A stretch of 64,000 nucleotides of DNA, taken from contig CP011020.1 in NCBI GenBank assembly GCA_001023535.1, positions 894,596 through 958,595 of the forward strand, written 5' to 3'. Below are positions 17,793 through 26,576 of the stretch, one piece after another. Every line of letters starts with the position of its first letter. Position 1 is the first letter of the stretch. The notes beneath the pieces were generated by a model that did not search any database, was not told the DNA's origin, and saw only the letters and a program-made list of their open reading frames with translations. The translations under genes were made by a program, and so were the position numbers. Source of the stretch: Pseudomonas chlororaphis. GTDB taxonomy: Bacteria; Pseudomonadota; Gammaproteobacteria; Pseudomonadales; Pseudomonadaceae.

Positions 17793-17841
17793 TTGTCGTA
17801 CAACGTGCGCATTTATAGGAGTGCAAGGATAAATTTGTCAA
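17793..17841 (-). promoter_or_regulatory. Sigma-70-like promoter with GntR (FadR/FCD-type) operator for the MFS gene
   Basis: On the minus strand, TTGACA (17841-17836) is followed by 18 bp and TATAAA (17817-17812). Just past the predicted start lies TTGTCGTACAA (17793-17803), which fits the FCD-GntR consensus TNGTNNNACNA and extends to a GTTGT-CGT-ACAAC palindrome at 17792-17804. This geometry suggests ligand-relieved repression. The repressor gene is not in the window. Confidence 0.65.
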
Positions 17842-17912
17842 CAAATATGTCAGTGGGCAGGCGCGCGCATGCCGCGACGCGGCGAAGTGTCGTCGTATAA
17901 CGTCAGGAGAAA

Positions 17913-17939
17913 GGGCGCCAGATCAATGGGATGGCGCCC
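17913..17939 (-). terminator. Terminator after the 59-residue membrane protein gene
   Basis: On the minus strand GGGCGCCA-N11-TGGCGCCC forms an 8-bp stem followed by TTTCT. It lies 8 nt after the stop codon at 17947 and probably ends the PepSY transcript. Confidence 0.75.
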
Positions 17940-17946
17940 GGAGAAC

Positions 17947-18126
17947 TCAGCGGCGCGGGAGCAATCCCCGCACCCCCAACACGCACGGCACGCCCAGCCC
18001 GAGCCAGCTCACGGCGTCCCACAGGCCATCGCCCAGCAAGGCGCTGAACAACCCGGCGGCGCAGAGCACGCCGATCCCCATGGGAAGGCCAAACACCCTC
18101 CAGAAACTCGACTGGCGCGGCTTCAC
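17947..18126 (-). CDS. Small membrane protein, 59 residues, coupled to PepSY gene
   Basis: A GTG start at 18124-18126 overlaps the PepSY stop (GTGA). The product, MKPRQSSFWRVFGLPMGIGV and onwards, has two hydrophobic stretches (residues ~11-31 and 37-54) separated by LGDGLWDA, and ends in basic residues (GVRGLLPRR). It is too short for usual ORF cut-offs, but the start-stop overlap, the two-helix pattern and the terminator directly after it support a real gene. It probably works with the PepSY membrane protein in the iron-uptake region. Function unknown. Confidence 0.75.
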   Translation of the reverse strand: MKPRQSSFWRVFGLPMGIGVLCAAGLFSALLGDGLWDAVSWLGLGVPCVLGVRGLLPRR

Positions 18127-19253
18127 GAGGTGGCCTGCGCGGTAATGGCTGCTGGCTTGGCCGCTTTGCGCCGCACCACCCACAGGTAGACGCCGCTGCC
18201 GAGCACGATGATGGTCAGCACGTCGAGGACCGCCCAGAAAATCTGCATCGGCCGGCCGCCGTAGTCGCCGAAATGCAGGGGCAGCGACAGGCTCATGACG
18301 TCCATGTACCACGGGCGTTCGGCCACGGCGGTGACGGCCAGGGTGCTGGCGTCGATCAGCACCGGCGTGAGCAGGTGAGACGTCAGGTGAGTGTTGCCCT
18401 TCATGAACACGCCATAGTGGTGGGCGCTGGAGAACAGCGTGCCGGGGAAGGCGATGAAACTGGGCTCCATGCCGGGCGCGACGTCCCTGGCGATGTCCAG
18501 CAGGCGGGTGGCCGGTGCCAGTTGCGTCAGTGGCGGGGCATCGCGATAGGGTTCGATCATGCTGCTGAGGCTGTCGTTGCGCCAGGCGGCGATGATCAAC
18601 TCGGCGCACGCGGCAATCACGCCGGTGACCCCCACCGTCAGCGCCCAGACCAGCGTGACCACGCCGATCAGGTTGTGCAGGTCGAGCCAGCGCAGGCGGG
18701 TCGATTTGTCCTGGCGCACGGTGGCGAACTTCAAGCGGCGCATGAACGGCAGGTACAAGACCACCCCGGAAACGATGGCCACCACGAACAGCAGGCCCAT
18801 GAACGCCAGGAACAACTTGCCTGGCAAGCCGGCGAACATGTCCACGTGCAGGCGCAGCATGACCATCATGAAGCCGCCATTGGCCGAGGGCATTTCCAGG
18901 GCTTCACCGGTGCGCCCGTCGAGCATGAAGGTGTGGGATGAATTGGGCTCGGTGCCCGGCGTCGGCGCCATGATGGTGATGACGCCGTTGGGCTCGTCTT
19001 CATCCCAGCCAAAGTACTGGACCACTTCGCCGGGACGATGGGCCTTGGCTTTTTCCACCAGTTGCGCAAGGTCCAGGGGCGGCGTGTCGGCCGGCATTTG
19101 CCGCAGCTCGGGAGCGTCGCCCAGCAGGTGTTCGATTTCGTGGTGGAAGATCAACGGCAGCCCGGTGATCGCCAGCATCAGCAGGAACACCGTGCAGATC
19201 AGGCTGGTCCAGGTGTGGACGAAGGACCAGCGGCGGATGGTTTTGCTTTTCAT
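18123..19253 (-). CDS. PepSY-associated membrane protein of the iron-uptake region
   Basis: This 376-residue protein has an N-terminal helix (RWSFVHTWTSLICTVFLLML), a periplasmic PepSY region and three further helices near residues 145-170, 190-215 and 335-355, the usual PepSY_TM architecture. Members next to TonB-dependent siderophore receptors have been proposed to act in ferric-siderophore reduction or processing at the inner membrane. It lies downstream of the fiuA-like receptor on the same strand, separated by a REP pair. Specific activity is unproven. Confidence 0.88.
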   Translation of the reverse strand: MKSKTIRRWSFVHTWTSLICTVFLLMLAITGLPLIFHHEIEHLLGDAPELRQMPADTPPLDLAQLVEKAKAHRPGEVVQYFGWDEDEPNGVITIMAPTPGTEPNSSHTFMLDGRTGEALEMPSANGGFMMVMLRLHVDMFAGLPGKLFLAFMGLLFVVAIVSGVVLYLPFMRRLKFATVRQDKSTRLRWLDLHNLIGVVTLVWALTVGVTGVIAACAELIIAAWRNDSLSSMIEPYRDAPPLTQLAPATRLLDIARDVAPGMEPSFIAFPGTLFSSAHHYGVFMKGNTHLTSHLLTPVLIDASTLAVTAVAERPWYMDVMSLSLPLHFGDYGGRPMQIFWAVLDVLTIIVLGSGVYLWVVRRKAAKPAAITAQATS

Positions 19254-19312
19254 GGTCGATCCGAATGCGAGAGGGCCTCGATGCCAGAGCCCCGTCAGCC
19301 AAGCCGCGAACC

Positions 19313-19402
19313 TGTGGGAGCGAGCTTGCTCGCGAAGACGGCGTAACAGTCAACGTTGATGTTGTCTGGCGCACCGCTTTCGCGAGCAAGCTCGCTCCCA
19401 CA
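19313..19402. repeat. REP pair, family A, between fiuA-like and PepSY genes
   Basis: TGTGGGAGCGAGCTTGCTCG at 19313 and its complement ending at 19402. Confidence 0.92.
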
Positions 19403-19467
19403 GGGGGTATTTGGCTGACAGGTCTTCGGGACAGGTGCCCTCGAAAGGTTTTGCAAATGCTAACCGT

Positions 19468-21906
19468 TTACCATTTGTAATTCACGCTGGCGACGACATT
19501 GCGCTGGTCGCCGTAGTAGCAATAGAACCCGTCGCAGGTGGACAGGTAGTCCTTGTTGAAGATGTTTTTTGCGTCCACCGCCACCGACACGCCCTTGAGG
19601 GCGTTGCTCAGGCGTCCCAGGTCGTAGTGGGCCGAGGCGTCGTACACGGTGTAGGAACCGACGTGGCCCCAATCGGTGTTGGTGGTGTTGCCATAGGTGT
19701 CGCCGACATAGCGCACACCCGCACCGACGCCAAAGCCATCGAGCGGGCCGTTGTGCCAGGTGTAGTCGGCCCACGCGGTGGCCTGGTTGCGAGGCACCTG
19801 GGCCATGCGCTTGCCTTTTTCGGCGGCGGTGCCCTTGGTGATCTCGCTGTCGTTGTAGGTGTAGGACCCGACCAGTTTCAGGTTGTCGGTGACGTCCCCA
19901 GAGGCTTCCAGCTCCAGGCCGCGAACTTGCACTTCACCCACCTGGCGGGTGATGTTGTTCTCGGTGACGGAGTTGTTTTTCTGGGTCAGGTCAAACACGG
20001 CGGCGGTCAGCAAGGTCTTGGTGCCGGGCGGCTGGTACTTGATACCGGCTTCGTATTGTTCGCCTTCGGTGGGTTTGAACGCCTGGGTGCTGGTGATGAC
20101 CGAACCGGTCGCCGCCTGGAACGACTGGGCGAAGGAAATGTACGGCGTCACGCCGTTATCGAAGACGTAGCTCAGCGCTGCGTTGCCGCTGAATTTCTTG
20201 TCGCGCTGGGTGGTGGTCGCATCGTTCTGGTTGTGGAACAGCGTGCCGGTGTGAATCCAGTCTTCACGCCCGCCGAGGGTCAGGCGCCAGTTGTCCAGGG
20301 CCATCTGGTCCTGGACGTAGAGGCCGGTCTGGTTGGTCTTCTGGTTGTAGTCGTACATGGTGAAGTACTGGACGTTGGAGAAATCCTGCCCATAGACCGG
20401 GTTGTTGATGTTGCTGGTCGGCACGCCGCCGGAGCCCCACTGCCAGCGCGCGTTGCTGTTGGAGCGCTGGTGATCCAGGCCCAGCAAAAGGGTGTGGCTC
20501 ACGGCGCCGGTCTGGAAGTCGGCCTGAAAGTTGTTGTCCACGGCGAACTGGCTGATGTCTTCGTCGACAATGCTGGCGCTGCGCTTGACGGTGCCGTCGG
20601 CGCTCACCGAGGTGTCAGGACCGTCCGGCCAGAACGAGCCGCCGGCGGAGATGCCCTGGAATTCCAGATCGCTCTTGGTATAGCGCAGGTTCTGGCGGAA
20701 CTGCCAGGTGTCGTTGAGGCGATGTTCGAAGGCATAGCCCAGTGCGTAGTAGGTGCGGTCGTAGAACTCCCAATCCGGGTCGCCGAGGTTCTTGTGGTGG
20801 GAAATCGTGCCTGCCGGCGAGGCCAGCTTGGTGCCTTGCAACGGCAGGAATTGCCCGGTAATGCCGGTGTCGTCGCGGGTGTACTGGGACAGGAAGGTCA
20901 GGCGGGTGTCGTCGTTGATGTTCCAGGTCAGGCTGGGGGCGATGTTGTAGCGCTTGTCCGGAATGTGGTCGACCTGAGCGTTGCTGTCGCGCACGGTGCC
21001 GCTGACCCGATAGAGAAACTGGCCTTCGTCGTCGACCTTGCCGGTGCTGTCGAAGTTGATCTGCTTGTGCTCGTTGCTGCCGGCCTGCAATTGGACTTCG
21101 TGGCTGCTGTCGGCCTGGGGACGACGGCTGACCATGTCCAGCATGCCGCCCGGTGGCGTCTGGCCGTAGACCGAGGAGGCCGGGCCACGCAGCACGGCGA
21201 TGCGCTCAAGGTTCCAGGTCTCGATCTTGGGCGTGACGTAGTTGCCCCGCGGCAGTGGCAGGCCGTCGAGGAACTGGGTCGGCACGAAGCCGCGCACCAG
21301 CAGCCAGTCGTTGCGCGTATCCGAACCATACCCGCTGCTCTGCACGCCGGCGGTGTAGCGCAGCGCGTCGTTGAGGTTGAGCACGGAGCGGTCTTCCATC
21401 TGCTGGCGCGTGACCACCGAGACCGAGCGCGGCAGCTCGACAATCGGTGTATCGGTCTTGGTGCCGGCGGCGGTGCGGGTGGCGGCATAGCCCTCGGTCG
21501 GGCCCCACGCGGTTTCGCTGCTGCCCGCGCCGATCACGCTGGTTTCCGGTAACACCATGACGCCCTCCGGCACGGCCACCAGGCTGTAGGTGCCGGCGCT
21601 GCTTTGCTCCAGTTGCAGGCCGGTGCCGCGCAGCGCTTCACGCAACGCGCCGGTGGCATCGAACTGGCCCTGCACCGGTGCCGACGTTTTGCCCGATGCC
21701 AGGGACGGGTTCAGGCTCAGCGCAAGGCCGGCCTGGCTGGCGATCTGGTTCAAGGTACTGGCCAACGACGCGGCGGGCAGATTGTAGGCGCGCAGGCTGG
21801 TGGCCTGCTCGGCGGCCAACAGCGGCCCGCTGGCGAGCGGGGCGGCAAAGGCAATGGCGACGGCCAGCAGGCTGGGGCGCAACAGGGTGTCTAGCGGGCG
21901 GGACAT
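19468..21906 (-). CDS. fiuA: TonB-dependent siderophore receptor with STN signalling domain (FiuA-like)
   Basis: This 812-residue outer-membrane receptor has a signal peptide (cleavage probably after GPLLA), an STN domain (~35-115, ASLASTLNQIASQAGLALSL) that talks to an anti-sigma factor, a plug (~155-280) and a 22-strand barrel ending VNYKW. Neighbouring FecI/FecR-like genes on the same strand and closeness to creBCD mirror the P. aeruginosa ferrichrome system fiuI-fiuR-fiuA (PA0472-PA0470), so a ferrichrome-type hydroxamate is the likely ligand. Unlike P. aeruginosa, two extra genes separate it from fiuR. AGGAG precedes the ATG. Confidence 0.9.
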   Translation of the reverse strand: MSRPLDTLLRPSLLAVAIAFAAPLASGPLLAAEQATSLRAYNLPAASLASTLNQIASQAGLALSLNPSLASGKTSAPVQGQFDATGALREALRGTGLQLEQSSAGTYSLVAVPEGVMVLPETSVIGAGSSETAWGPTEGYAATRTAAGTKTDTPIVELPRSVSVVTRQQMEDRSVLNLNDALRYTAGVQSSGYGSDTRNDWLLVRGFVPTQFLDGLPLPRGNYVTPKIETWNLERIAVLRGPASSVYGQTPPGGMLDMVSRRPQADSSHEVQLQAGSNEHKQINFDSTGKVDDEGQFLYRVSGTVRDSNAQVDHIPDKRYNIAPSLTWNINDDTRLTFLSQYTRDDTGITGQFLPLQGTKLASPAGTISHHKNLGDPDWEFYDRTYYALGYAFEHRLNDTWQFRQNLRYTKSDLEFQGISAGGSFWPDGPDTSVSADGTVKRSASIVDEDISQFAVDNNFQADFQTGAVSHTLLLGLDHQRSNSNARWQWGSGGVPTSNINNPVYGQDFSNVQYFTMYDYNQKTNQTGLYVQDQMALDNWRLTLGGREDWIHTGTLFHNQNDATTTQRDKKFSGNAALSYVFDNGVTPYISFAQSFQAATGSVITSTQAFKPTEGEQYEAGIKYQPPGTKTLLTAAVFDLTQKNNSVTENNITRQVGEVQVRGLELEASGDVTDNLKLVGSYTYNDSEITKGTAAEKGKRMAQVPRNQATAWADYTWHNGPLDGFGVGAGVRYVGDTYGNTTNTDWGHVGSYTVYDASAHYDLGRLSNALKGVSVAVDAKNIFNKDYLSTCDGFYCYYGDQRNVVASVNYKW

Positions 21907-22004
21907 ACGGCGGCTCCTGAATGGAAATATTTCTCAATTGCCTGAGTGCCGGATGAGAATCGAAAAGTGATAGGGCGGGATGAAAATAATTTAGCAATGC
22001 TCAG

Positions 22005-22033
22005 AGCCAGCCCCCGCTACACCGGGGCTGGCT
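22005..22033. terminator. Hairpin between the acyl-CoA oxidase-like gene and fiuA
   Basis: AGCCAGCCCC-N9-GGGGCTGGCT is a perfect 10-bp stem about 35 nt past the minus-strand stop at 22068. The T-run lies on the plus-strand side (22037 onward), so for the minus-strand gene it is not a textbook terminator, though it is well placed to separate that gene from fiuA. Confidence 0.55.
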
Positions 22034-22067
22034 TCACTTTTTTGGCAAGCTGTGTCGGGTTAGTGGA

Positions 22068-23921
22068 TTACCGGGACCGATGATCTTGCCGGGTCAATGC
22101 GCTCATCAGCGCGTCGGGATAGCACTGGGTGGGGTCTTCCAAGGGCCGAGGGACGGCGGTTTCCCGACTGCCGAACGCGCTGATCAACGGTTCGACCGAA
22201 CCGGTGAGACGTTCGCACAGCACGGTGATCGCTGTTTCCAGAGCGTGATATCGGTGGGCATCAAACAGTGCCTCGGACAGGTACCACGCGGCCTGCCTTT
22301 GAATGTGTTCCAGTACATATAGTTGGGTGAGCACTTCAAGCAGTTGCCTGGCCTGGGGATCGGCGACCGCTTCATTGGTCTTGATGGCGCTTTCGACGAT
22401 CAGCACCAGGCCATGGGCCAGGGCGACCTCGCGTGCCAGAGGGAGCAAGGGATTCCATAGCTCCATTGCGCTGCAGCCTTGTGCTTCGCTGGACTGGAAC
22501 TTGACCGCCAATGCCTGGCGCAGGCGATACGCTCTTGTTTTGACCAGCCCAAGTAGCGAGGGTAGGGAGGATGTATCAAACATGCAGGGGGCTGGCGCGT
22601 CAGGCAGTGGTTCGGCGAGTAGCGAGCGGGCAGTGTCAAAAAGGATCAGCCAGTTATTGCCCCCCGCATCATTGAAAACGTGACCCAGTCCTTGCCAATG
22701 CAGAAAGCCGTTCAACGACAGGTCGCCTGCTACCCCGCAACGTAGCCTGCACTCGGCACAGGTTTCTTCTGCCGCCCAGGCGGTCAGCACTTTCGTCAGT
22801 GCCAGGCGTCGATGGGCGGCGGACCATGGGGCGAAATTCAGCGCCGAGATATCGGTGGCGGCGACGTGTTTCTGTTTGAGGTGCTCGGCCCAGTCTGCGC
22901 AGGCATCGTTCGAGAAACAGGTCATTGCGTATCCCGTGGCCAGGGCTACGAACAGTGCGCGTTGCTGGGTGCTGTAGTCCAGCAATCTGGTTTGGGGCGC
23001 CATGCGAGCCATGGTGAAGCGTTGTGTAGCATGCTTGAGGGCGAGCGCCGCACTGGTGCATGTCACGGCAGCGAGTGCTCTGGAGCCCATCGCCCAAACA
23101 TGCTTCGGTGCAACCAGCGTGCGGATCAGTCTTTTATCCGGATCGCCGAGTGGATCATGGAACACACCGTTTTTATCCAGTCCTGCGCCATCGTTGAGCC
23201 AGGCGTCAAAGGGCAGACGCATGTGGTCGAACGCACATAGGCCGTAATCGAAAGGCACCAGCGGTATTTCCGCTGCTTCGGACATGCGCACACCCGGTTT
23301 CGGACCGCGTCGGGTGCTGATCGGCATGGCGAAGGCAAACACGCCGCAGTCTTGGCCAGCGACCCTCAGACGCGCACAGACGATGCCTAGTTTCGACTGA
23401 TCGCTGACGCCGACATTGCTGAACTTGACCGCACCGTTGTCCGGACTGTGCAGCACGAATGCATGGGTGGCCGGGTCGTAGACGGCCTCGGTGCGCGTGG
23501 TGATCTGGCTGTTGCTTCTGCCCAATTCGGTGATCATGTAGGCGCCAACGGTTTTCCCAGACTCCATCGCGCGGCGCAGTTTTCCTGCCATTTTGTTGCC
23601 ACTTTCGAACGCCGCCAGGGTGCTGATGCATAAGCCGTAGTGGATGGCGAAAGCGATGAAGAGCGAAGGATTGCGGATGCCGATCTGTTCGGACAACGCC
23701 AGCAGGTACTGCGGTGAGTCGAACAGTTTTGGTGAGCTTGGTAACCGTTGTATCAGCGTTCGCAGTTGCGCGTAGGTGTTGCGATGCAAGGCTCGGCCGG
23801 CAAGGTCCAGGCGTTGTCGGAAGATGTCATCGGCCAGCAATTCGGCGACATTACGGCGAACGGCCTCGGGGAGGGGACCGCCGATCGCTTGATTGAGGCT
23901 TTGTATGAGGGCATTGCTCAT
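22068..23921 (-). CDS. Acyl-CoA oxidase/dehydrogenase-like flavoprotein with altered active site
   Basis: This 617-residue protein has the length and order of peroxisomal-type acyl-CoA oxidases: helical N-domain, FAD-binding MITELGRSNSQITTRTEAVY (residues ~129-148) and a long helical C-terminal half. At residues 416-432 (FNDAGGNNWLILFDTAR) it aligns with the oxidase motif ending EGENT..QTAR, but the catalytic Glu position is Gly420. It probably binds FAD and an acyl thioester, yet classical alpha,beta-desaturation is doubtful. Its ATG overlaps the stop of the acyltransferase gene (ATGA), so the two are coupled. This differs clearly from the FadE paralogues at 44.7-51.9 kb. Substrate unknown. 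Confidence 0.8.
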   Translation of the reverse strand: MSNALIQSLNQAIGGPLPEAVRRNVAELLADDIFRQRLDLAGRALHRNTYAQLRTLIQRLPSSPKLFDSPQYLLALSEQIGIRNPSLFIAFAIHYGLCISTLAAFESGNKMAGKLRRAMESGKTVGAYMITELGRSNSQITTRTEAVYDPATHAFVLHSPDNGAVKFSNVGVSDQSKLGIVCARLRVAGQDCGVFAFAMPISTRRGPKPGVRMSEAAEIPLVPFDYGLCAFDHMRLPFDAWLNDGAGLDKNGVFHDPLGDPDKRLIRTLVAPKHVWAMGSRALAAVTCTSAALALKHATQRFTMARMAPQTRLLDYSTQQRALFVALATGYAMTCFSNDACADWAEHLKQKHVAATDISALNFAPWSAAHRRLALTKVLTAWAAEETCAECRLRCGVAGDLSLNGFLHWQGLGHVFNDAGGNNWLILFDTARSLLAEPLPDAPAPCMFDTSSLPSLLGLVKTRAYRLRQALAVKFQSSEAQGCSAMELWNPLLPLAREVALAHGLVLIVESAIKTNEAVADPQARQLLEVLTQLYVLEHIQRQAAWYLSEALFDAHRYHALETAITVLCERLTGSVEPLISAFGSRETAVPRPLEDPTQCYPDALMSALTRQDHRSR

Positions 23922-24907
23922 TGAGCACCTCGCAGAAATGTAATGGTTTCGTTCAGTTGTTCCGGCGTTTGTGTAAGAGGGGCAAGGGATGTTGCGTGTG
24001 TCTGGACTGTACGCACGCAGCGAGCCAGGGTGTCGCCTGGTCCGACGTTGACGTAGAGCGAGGCCTGGCGAATGAGTGGCTGGTCCAGGACCTCGGGAAA
24101 GTAGGTGGGATGAGTCAGGCAGTTGGCGAATCCGCGTTTGAGGTCATCCTCATCACAATAAAAACGGCGCGCCACGCATGAGTAGACGGGAAGGGCCAAT
24201 GGGTGTTGTGGCAACTGCCCAAGGGTCTGATAAAACTGCTCGGCTTCCCGGTTCAGGGCTGGGTGGTGGCTCATGTACGGAAGGTCGAGTTTATGTCGGC
24301 GCGGCAGGTTCGTTCCGACAAGGGCCAGTAAAGCGTCAATGGCGGGGTTCGGACCGCTGACCACGGTTTGGTTCGCGGTGTTGATGCAGGCGATGGCAAG
24401 CTCCTGCAGGCCGCTGTCCTCGATCAAGCGATGAGTGTCCTGTGCCGATGCAGCCACCCACACCATTGCTCCTCGCCCCTGCAGCTCCCGACAGGCATGA
24501 TTCAGCGCATTGACCGCTTGGAGACCCTGGGCGATATCGAAGCTCCCCGCACATACCGTCGCAGCGATTTCCCCGAGGCTGTGCCCGACCAAGGCATGAG
24601 GGCGCAAACCGAGCGTGCCGAGTACCTGGAACAGCGACACCGAAGCGACAAACTGTCCGAACGGGTTGAGGCCATATGGCAGGGAGGCCGGGTGAGACTT
24701 GGTCAGCAGCAATCGGTGCAGTTCACCGAAATGAACCCCTGCGTCCGGTTCCAGGCAGGAGAAACCAGCCTCCACCGCTGTAAAAACGTCATCGATGCAA
24801 CGTCGGGTGTCAGCGCCCGTCCGATACAAATTGAGGAGCGAGCCGCTCGGGTCGCTTCCTTGCCCGGGAAACATGAACACACAGGGGGTACTTGTTGAAG
24901 GTGACAT
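23918..24907 (-). CDS. FabD/AT-type acyltransferase, probably not malonyl-specific
   Basis: This 329-residue protein has the full acyltransferase fold: FPGQGS at 13-18, nucleophile Ser110 in GHSLGE, and catalytic His214 in YMSHHPAL. Aligned without gaps to E. coli FabD from the GHSLGE motif, the malonyl-binding Arg117 corresponds to Leu135. Loss of this Arg points to a non-carboxylated acyl group. No ACP, ketosynthase or NRPS gene is in the window, so the acceptor is unknown. ATG at 24905-24907 has GGAAG upstream; an in-frame ATG at 25003 lacks one. The gene begins about 150 nt after the fiuR-like gene. Confidence 0.82.
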   Translation of the reverse strand: MSPSTSTPCVFMFPGQGSDPSGSLLNLYRTGADTRRCIDDVFTAVEAGFSCLEPDAGVHFGELHRLLLTKSHPASLPYGLNPFGQFVASVSLFQVLGTLGLRPHALVGHSLGEIAATVCAGSFDIAQGLQAVNALNHACRELQGRGAMVWVAASAQDTHRLIEDSGLQELAIACINTANQTVVSGPNPAIDALLALVGTNLPRRHKLDLPYMSHHPALNREAEQFYQTLGQLPQHPLALPVYSCVARRFYCDEDDLKRGFANCLTHPTYFPEVLDQPLIRQASLYVNVGPGDTLARCVRTVQTHATSLAPLTQTPEQLNETITFLRGAQ

Positions 24908-25057
24908 GACGGCTTCCAGTCCGAACCAAAACTCCGGTACCGCTTGGGGAGAAGGGTTTGTTGATTTCGATCCTGGAATATTGGATAGCCCCTTCAGATC
25001 CATGCCAACTGGGAACTCTGACAGGTCGTAAGAACGATTGGGCCTAAAAACGAGCGC

Positions 25058-26038
25058 TTATAAAGGTGATGTTGATTTTTCGTGGTGCTTTAACTGGGTC
25101 CACCAGGGGGTAATGTGCTCGACCTGCACCGGCAAGGTCGGCAGCAGCGCCGCCAAGGCCAGGTCGGTGTCGTGCAGCGGGAAGCTGCCGGTGATGCGCA
25201 GGTCCGCGACCTGCGGCTCGACGCCCAGGTAGCCGCGCCGATAGCGCCCCAGTTCGTGCACCAGATCCTCCAGGCGGGCGTTGTCGACCACCAACATGCC
25301 GCGGGTCCAGGCGTCTGCGCCGGGACCCAGCGCCAACGTCGGCCCGAGCCCGTCGCGGCGCATCAGCACTTGCTGGCCTTCGCGCAGGACCTGCTCTTCG
25401 TCCGTTGCCTGGGGGTGCGCGGCCACGGCCGATTGCAACACGCTCAGGCGCGTGCCCTGGTCTTCTCGCTTGACCAGGAACCGCGTGCCCAAGGCACGCA
25501 GGCGGCCTTCGCGGGTTTCGACGATGAAGGGACGCGGGTCGTTGTGGCCGGTTTCCACCAGGATCTCGCCTTCCTGCAGGACAATGCGTCGCTGCCGGGC
25601 ATCGAAGCGCACGTCCAGCGCGCTGTGGGTGTTGAGGTTGACCACCGTTCCGTCGGCCAGGCGCAGGGTGCGTTGTTCGCCCGTGGCGGTGCGCTGGTCG
25701 GCCAGCCAATAGTCCAGCGACAGGTAGCGCTCGGCGACGAACAGCGTCAGGCCGACGACTGCGACCAGGCTGGCCAGGCCGCTGCCCATCTTGCGCAACC
25801 GTCGCCGGAGGGTCGTGCGCGATTGCAACAATGCGGCCCGCGCCGGCCCGCTGGCGACGCTGAAACGCTGGTCGAGCATGCCCAACTGCCGCCAGGCGCG
25901 GGCATGTTCTTCATCGGCGGCATGCCAGCGGGCGAAGGCCTCGCGCTCCTGGGCGCTGCCCGAATCCAGCGACAACTGCCAGGCAATGGCGGCATCCAGC
26001 ACACGAGCCGATACCGGTTTGGCGCAGGCTGGGTTCAT
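25058..26038 (-). CDS. fiuR: FecR-family anti-sigma regulator (FiuR-like)
   Basis: This 326-residue protein has the FecR layout: a cytoplasmic N-terminal DUF4880 segment (VLDAAIAWQLSLDSGSAQER, ARWHAADEEHARAWRQL), one transmembrane helix near residues 95-112, then a periplasmic FecR domain (TATGEQRTLRLADGTVVNLN) and a C-terminal STN-interacting part. It holds the sigma factor inactive until the receptor's STN domain signals siderophore binding. Its start overlaps the sigma gene's stop (ATGA). Assignment to FiuR rests on local gene order as much as on sequence. Confidence 0.9.
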   Translation of the reverse strand: MNPACAKPVSARVLDAAIAWQLSLDSGSAQEREAFARWHAADEEHARAWRQLGMLDQRFSVASGPARAALLQSRTTLRRRLRKMGSGLASLVAVVGLTLFVAERYLSLDYWLADQRTATGEQRTLRLADGTVVNLNTHSALDVRFDARQRRIVLQEGEILVETGHNDPRPFIVETREGRLRALGTRFLVKREDQGTRLSVLQSAVAAHPQATDEEQVLREGQQVLMRRDGLGPTLALGPGADAWTRGMLVVDNARLEDLVHELGRYRRGYLGVEPQVADLRITGSFPLHDTDLALAALLPTLPVQVEHITPWWTQLKHHEKSTSPL

Positions 26039-26553
26039 GTCGGCTCGCCATACAGGGCGATGTAGCACTGGCGAATGCCCTGGGCCAGGTATTGCCGTAC
26101 CCGTGGCACCGAAACCCCCAGGCGCTGGGCGATCTCGGCGTGGCCGAGACCGTCGAGGCGGTTGTAGAGAAAGGCAGCGCGAGCCTTGCTCGACAACTGG
26201 CCGAGCAGCCGGTCGATGTGCTTGAGGTCTTCGAGGATCATCTGCTGTTCTTCCAGCGACGGCTGTTCGCATTCGGGGATCAGCATCAACTCGGTGAGGT
26301 AGGCCTGCTCCAGGGCTGCCCGGCGGAAATAATCGAACAGCAGCCCCTTGGCGATCGCCACCAGGAACGCCCGCGGCTCGCGAGGCGTGGTCAGTTGGTC
26401 GCGGCCGAGCAGGCGCACGAACGTGTCCTGGCTCAAGTCCTCGGCCCGTTGTGCACAGGCCACGTTGCGCCGCAACCAGGCCAATAGCCAACCGCGATGG
26501 TCACGGTACAACGCACCAACCAGATCACTGTGAGGGCTAGGAACTGACGACAC
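26035..26553 (-). CDS. fiuI: FecI-type ECF sigma factor (FiuI-like)
   Basis: This 172-residue protein has sigma region 2 (DHRGWLLAWLRRNVACAQRA, EDLSQDTFVRLL) and region 4 (KARAAFLYNRLDGLGHAEIA, QRLGVSVPRVRQYL), typical of iron-starvation sigma factors. It starts with GTG (26551-26553) behind a GGTGA site. It should direct RNA polymerase to the fiuA-like receptor promoter once released by the FecR-like partner. A Fur-box-like sequence lies just upstream. Confidence 0.92.
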   Translation of the reverse strand: MSSVPSPHSDLVGALYRDHRGWLLAWLRRNVACAQRAEDLSQDTFVRLLGRDQLTTPREPRAFLVAIAKGLLFDYFRRAALEQAYLTELMLIPECEQPSLEEQQMILEDLKHIDRLLGQLSSKARAAFLYNRLDGLGHAEIAQRLGVSVPRVRQYLAQGIRQCYIALYGEPT

Positions 26554-26576
26554 GGAGCATCACCGATGTTTTAAGT

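Noticed and set aside
24908..25003. Upstream ATG that would extend the acyltransferase by 32 residues
   Set aside because: No ribosome site, and AT proteins begin just before the FPGQGS motif, as the ATG at 24907 gives. Not excluded by sequence alone.
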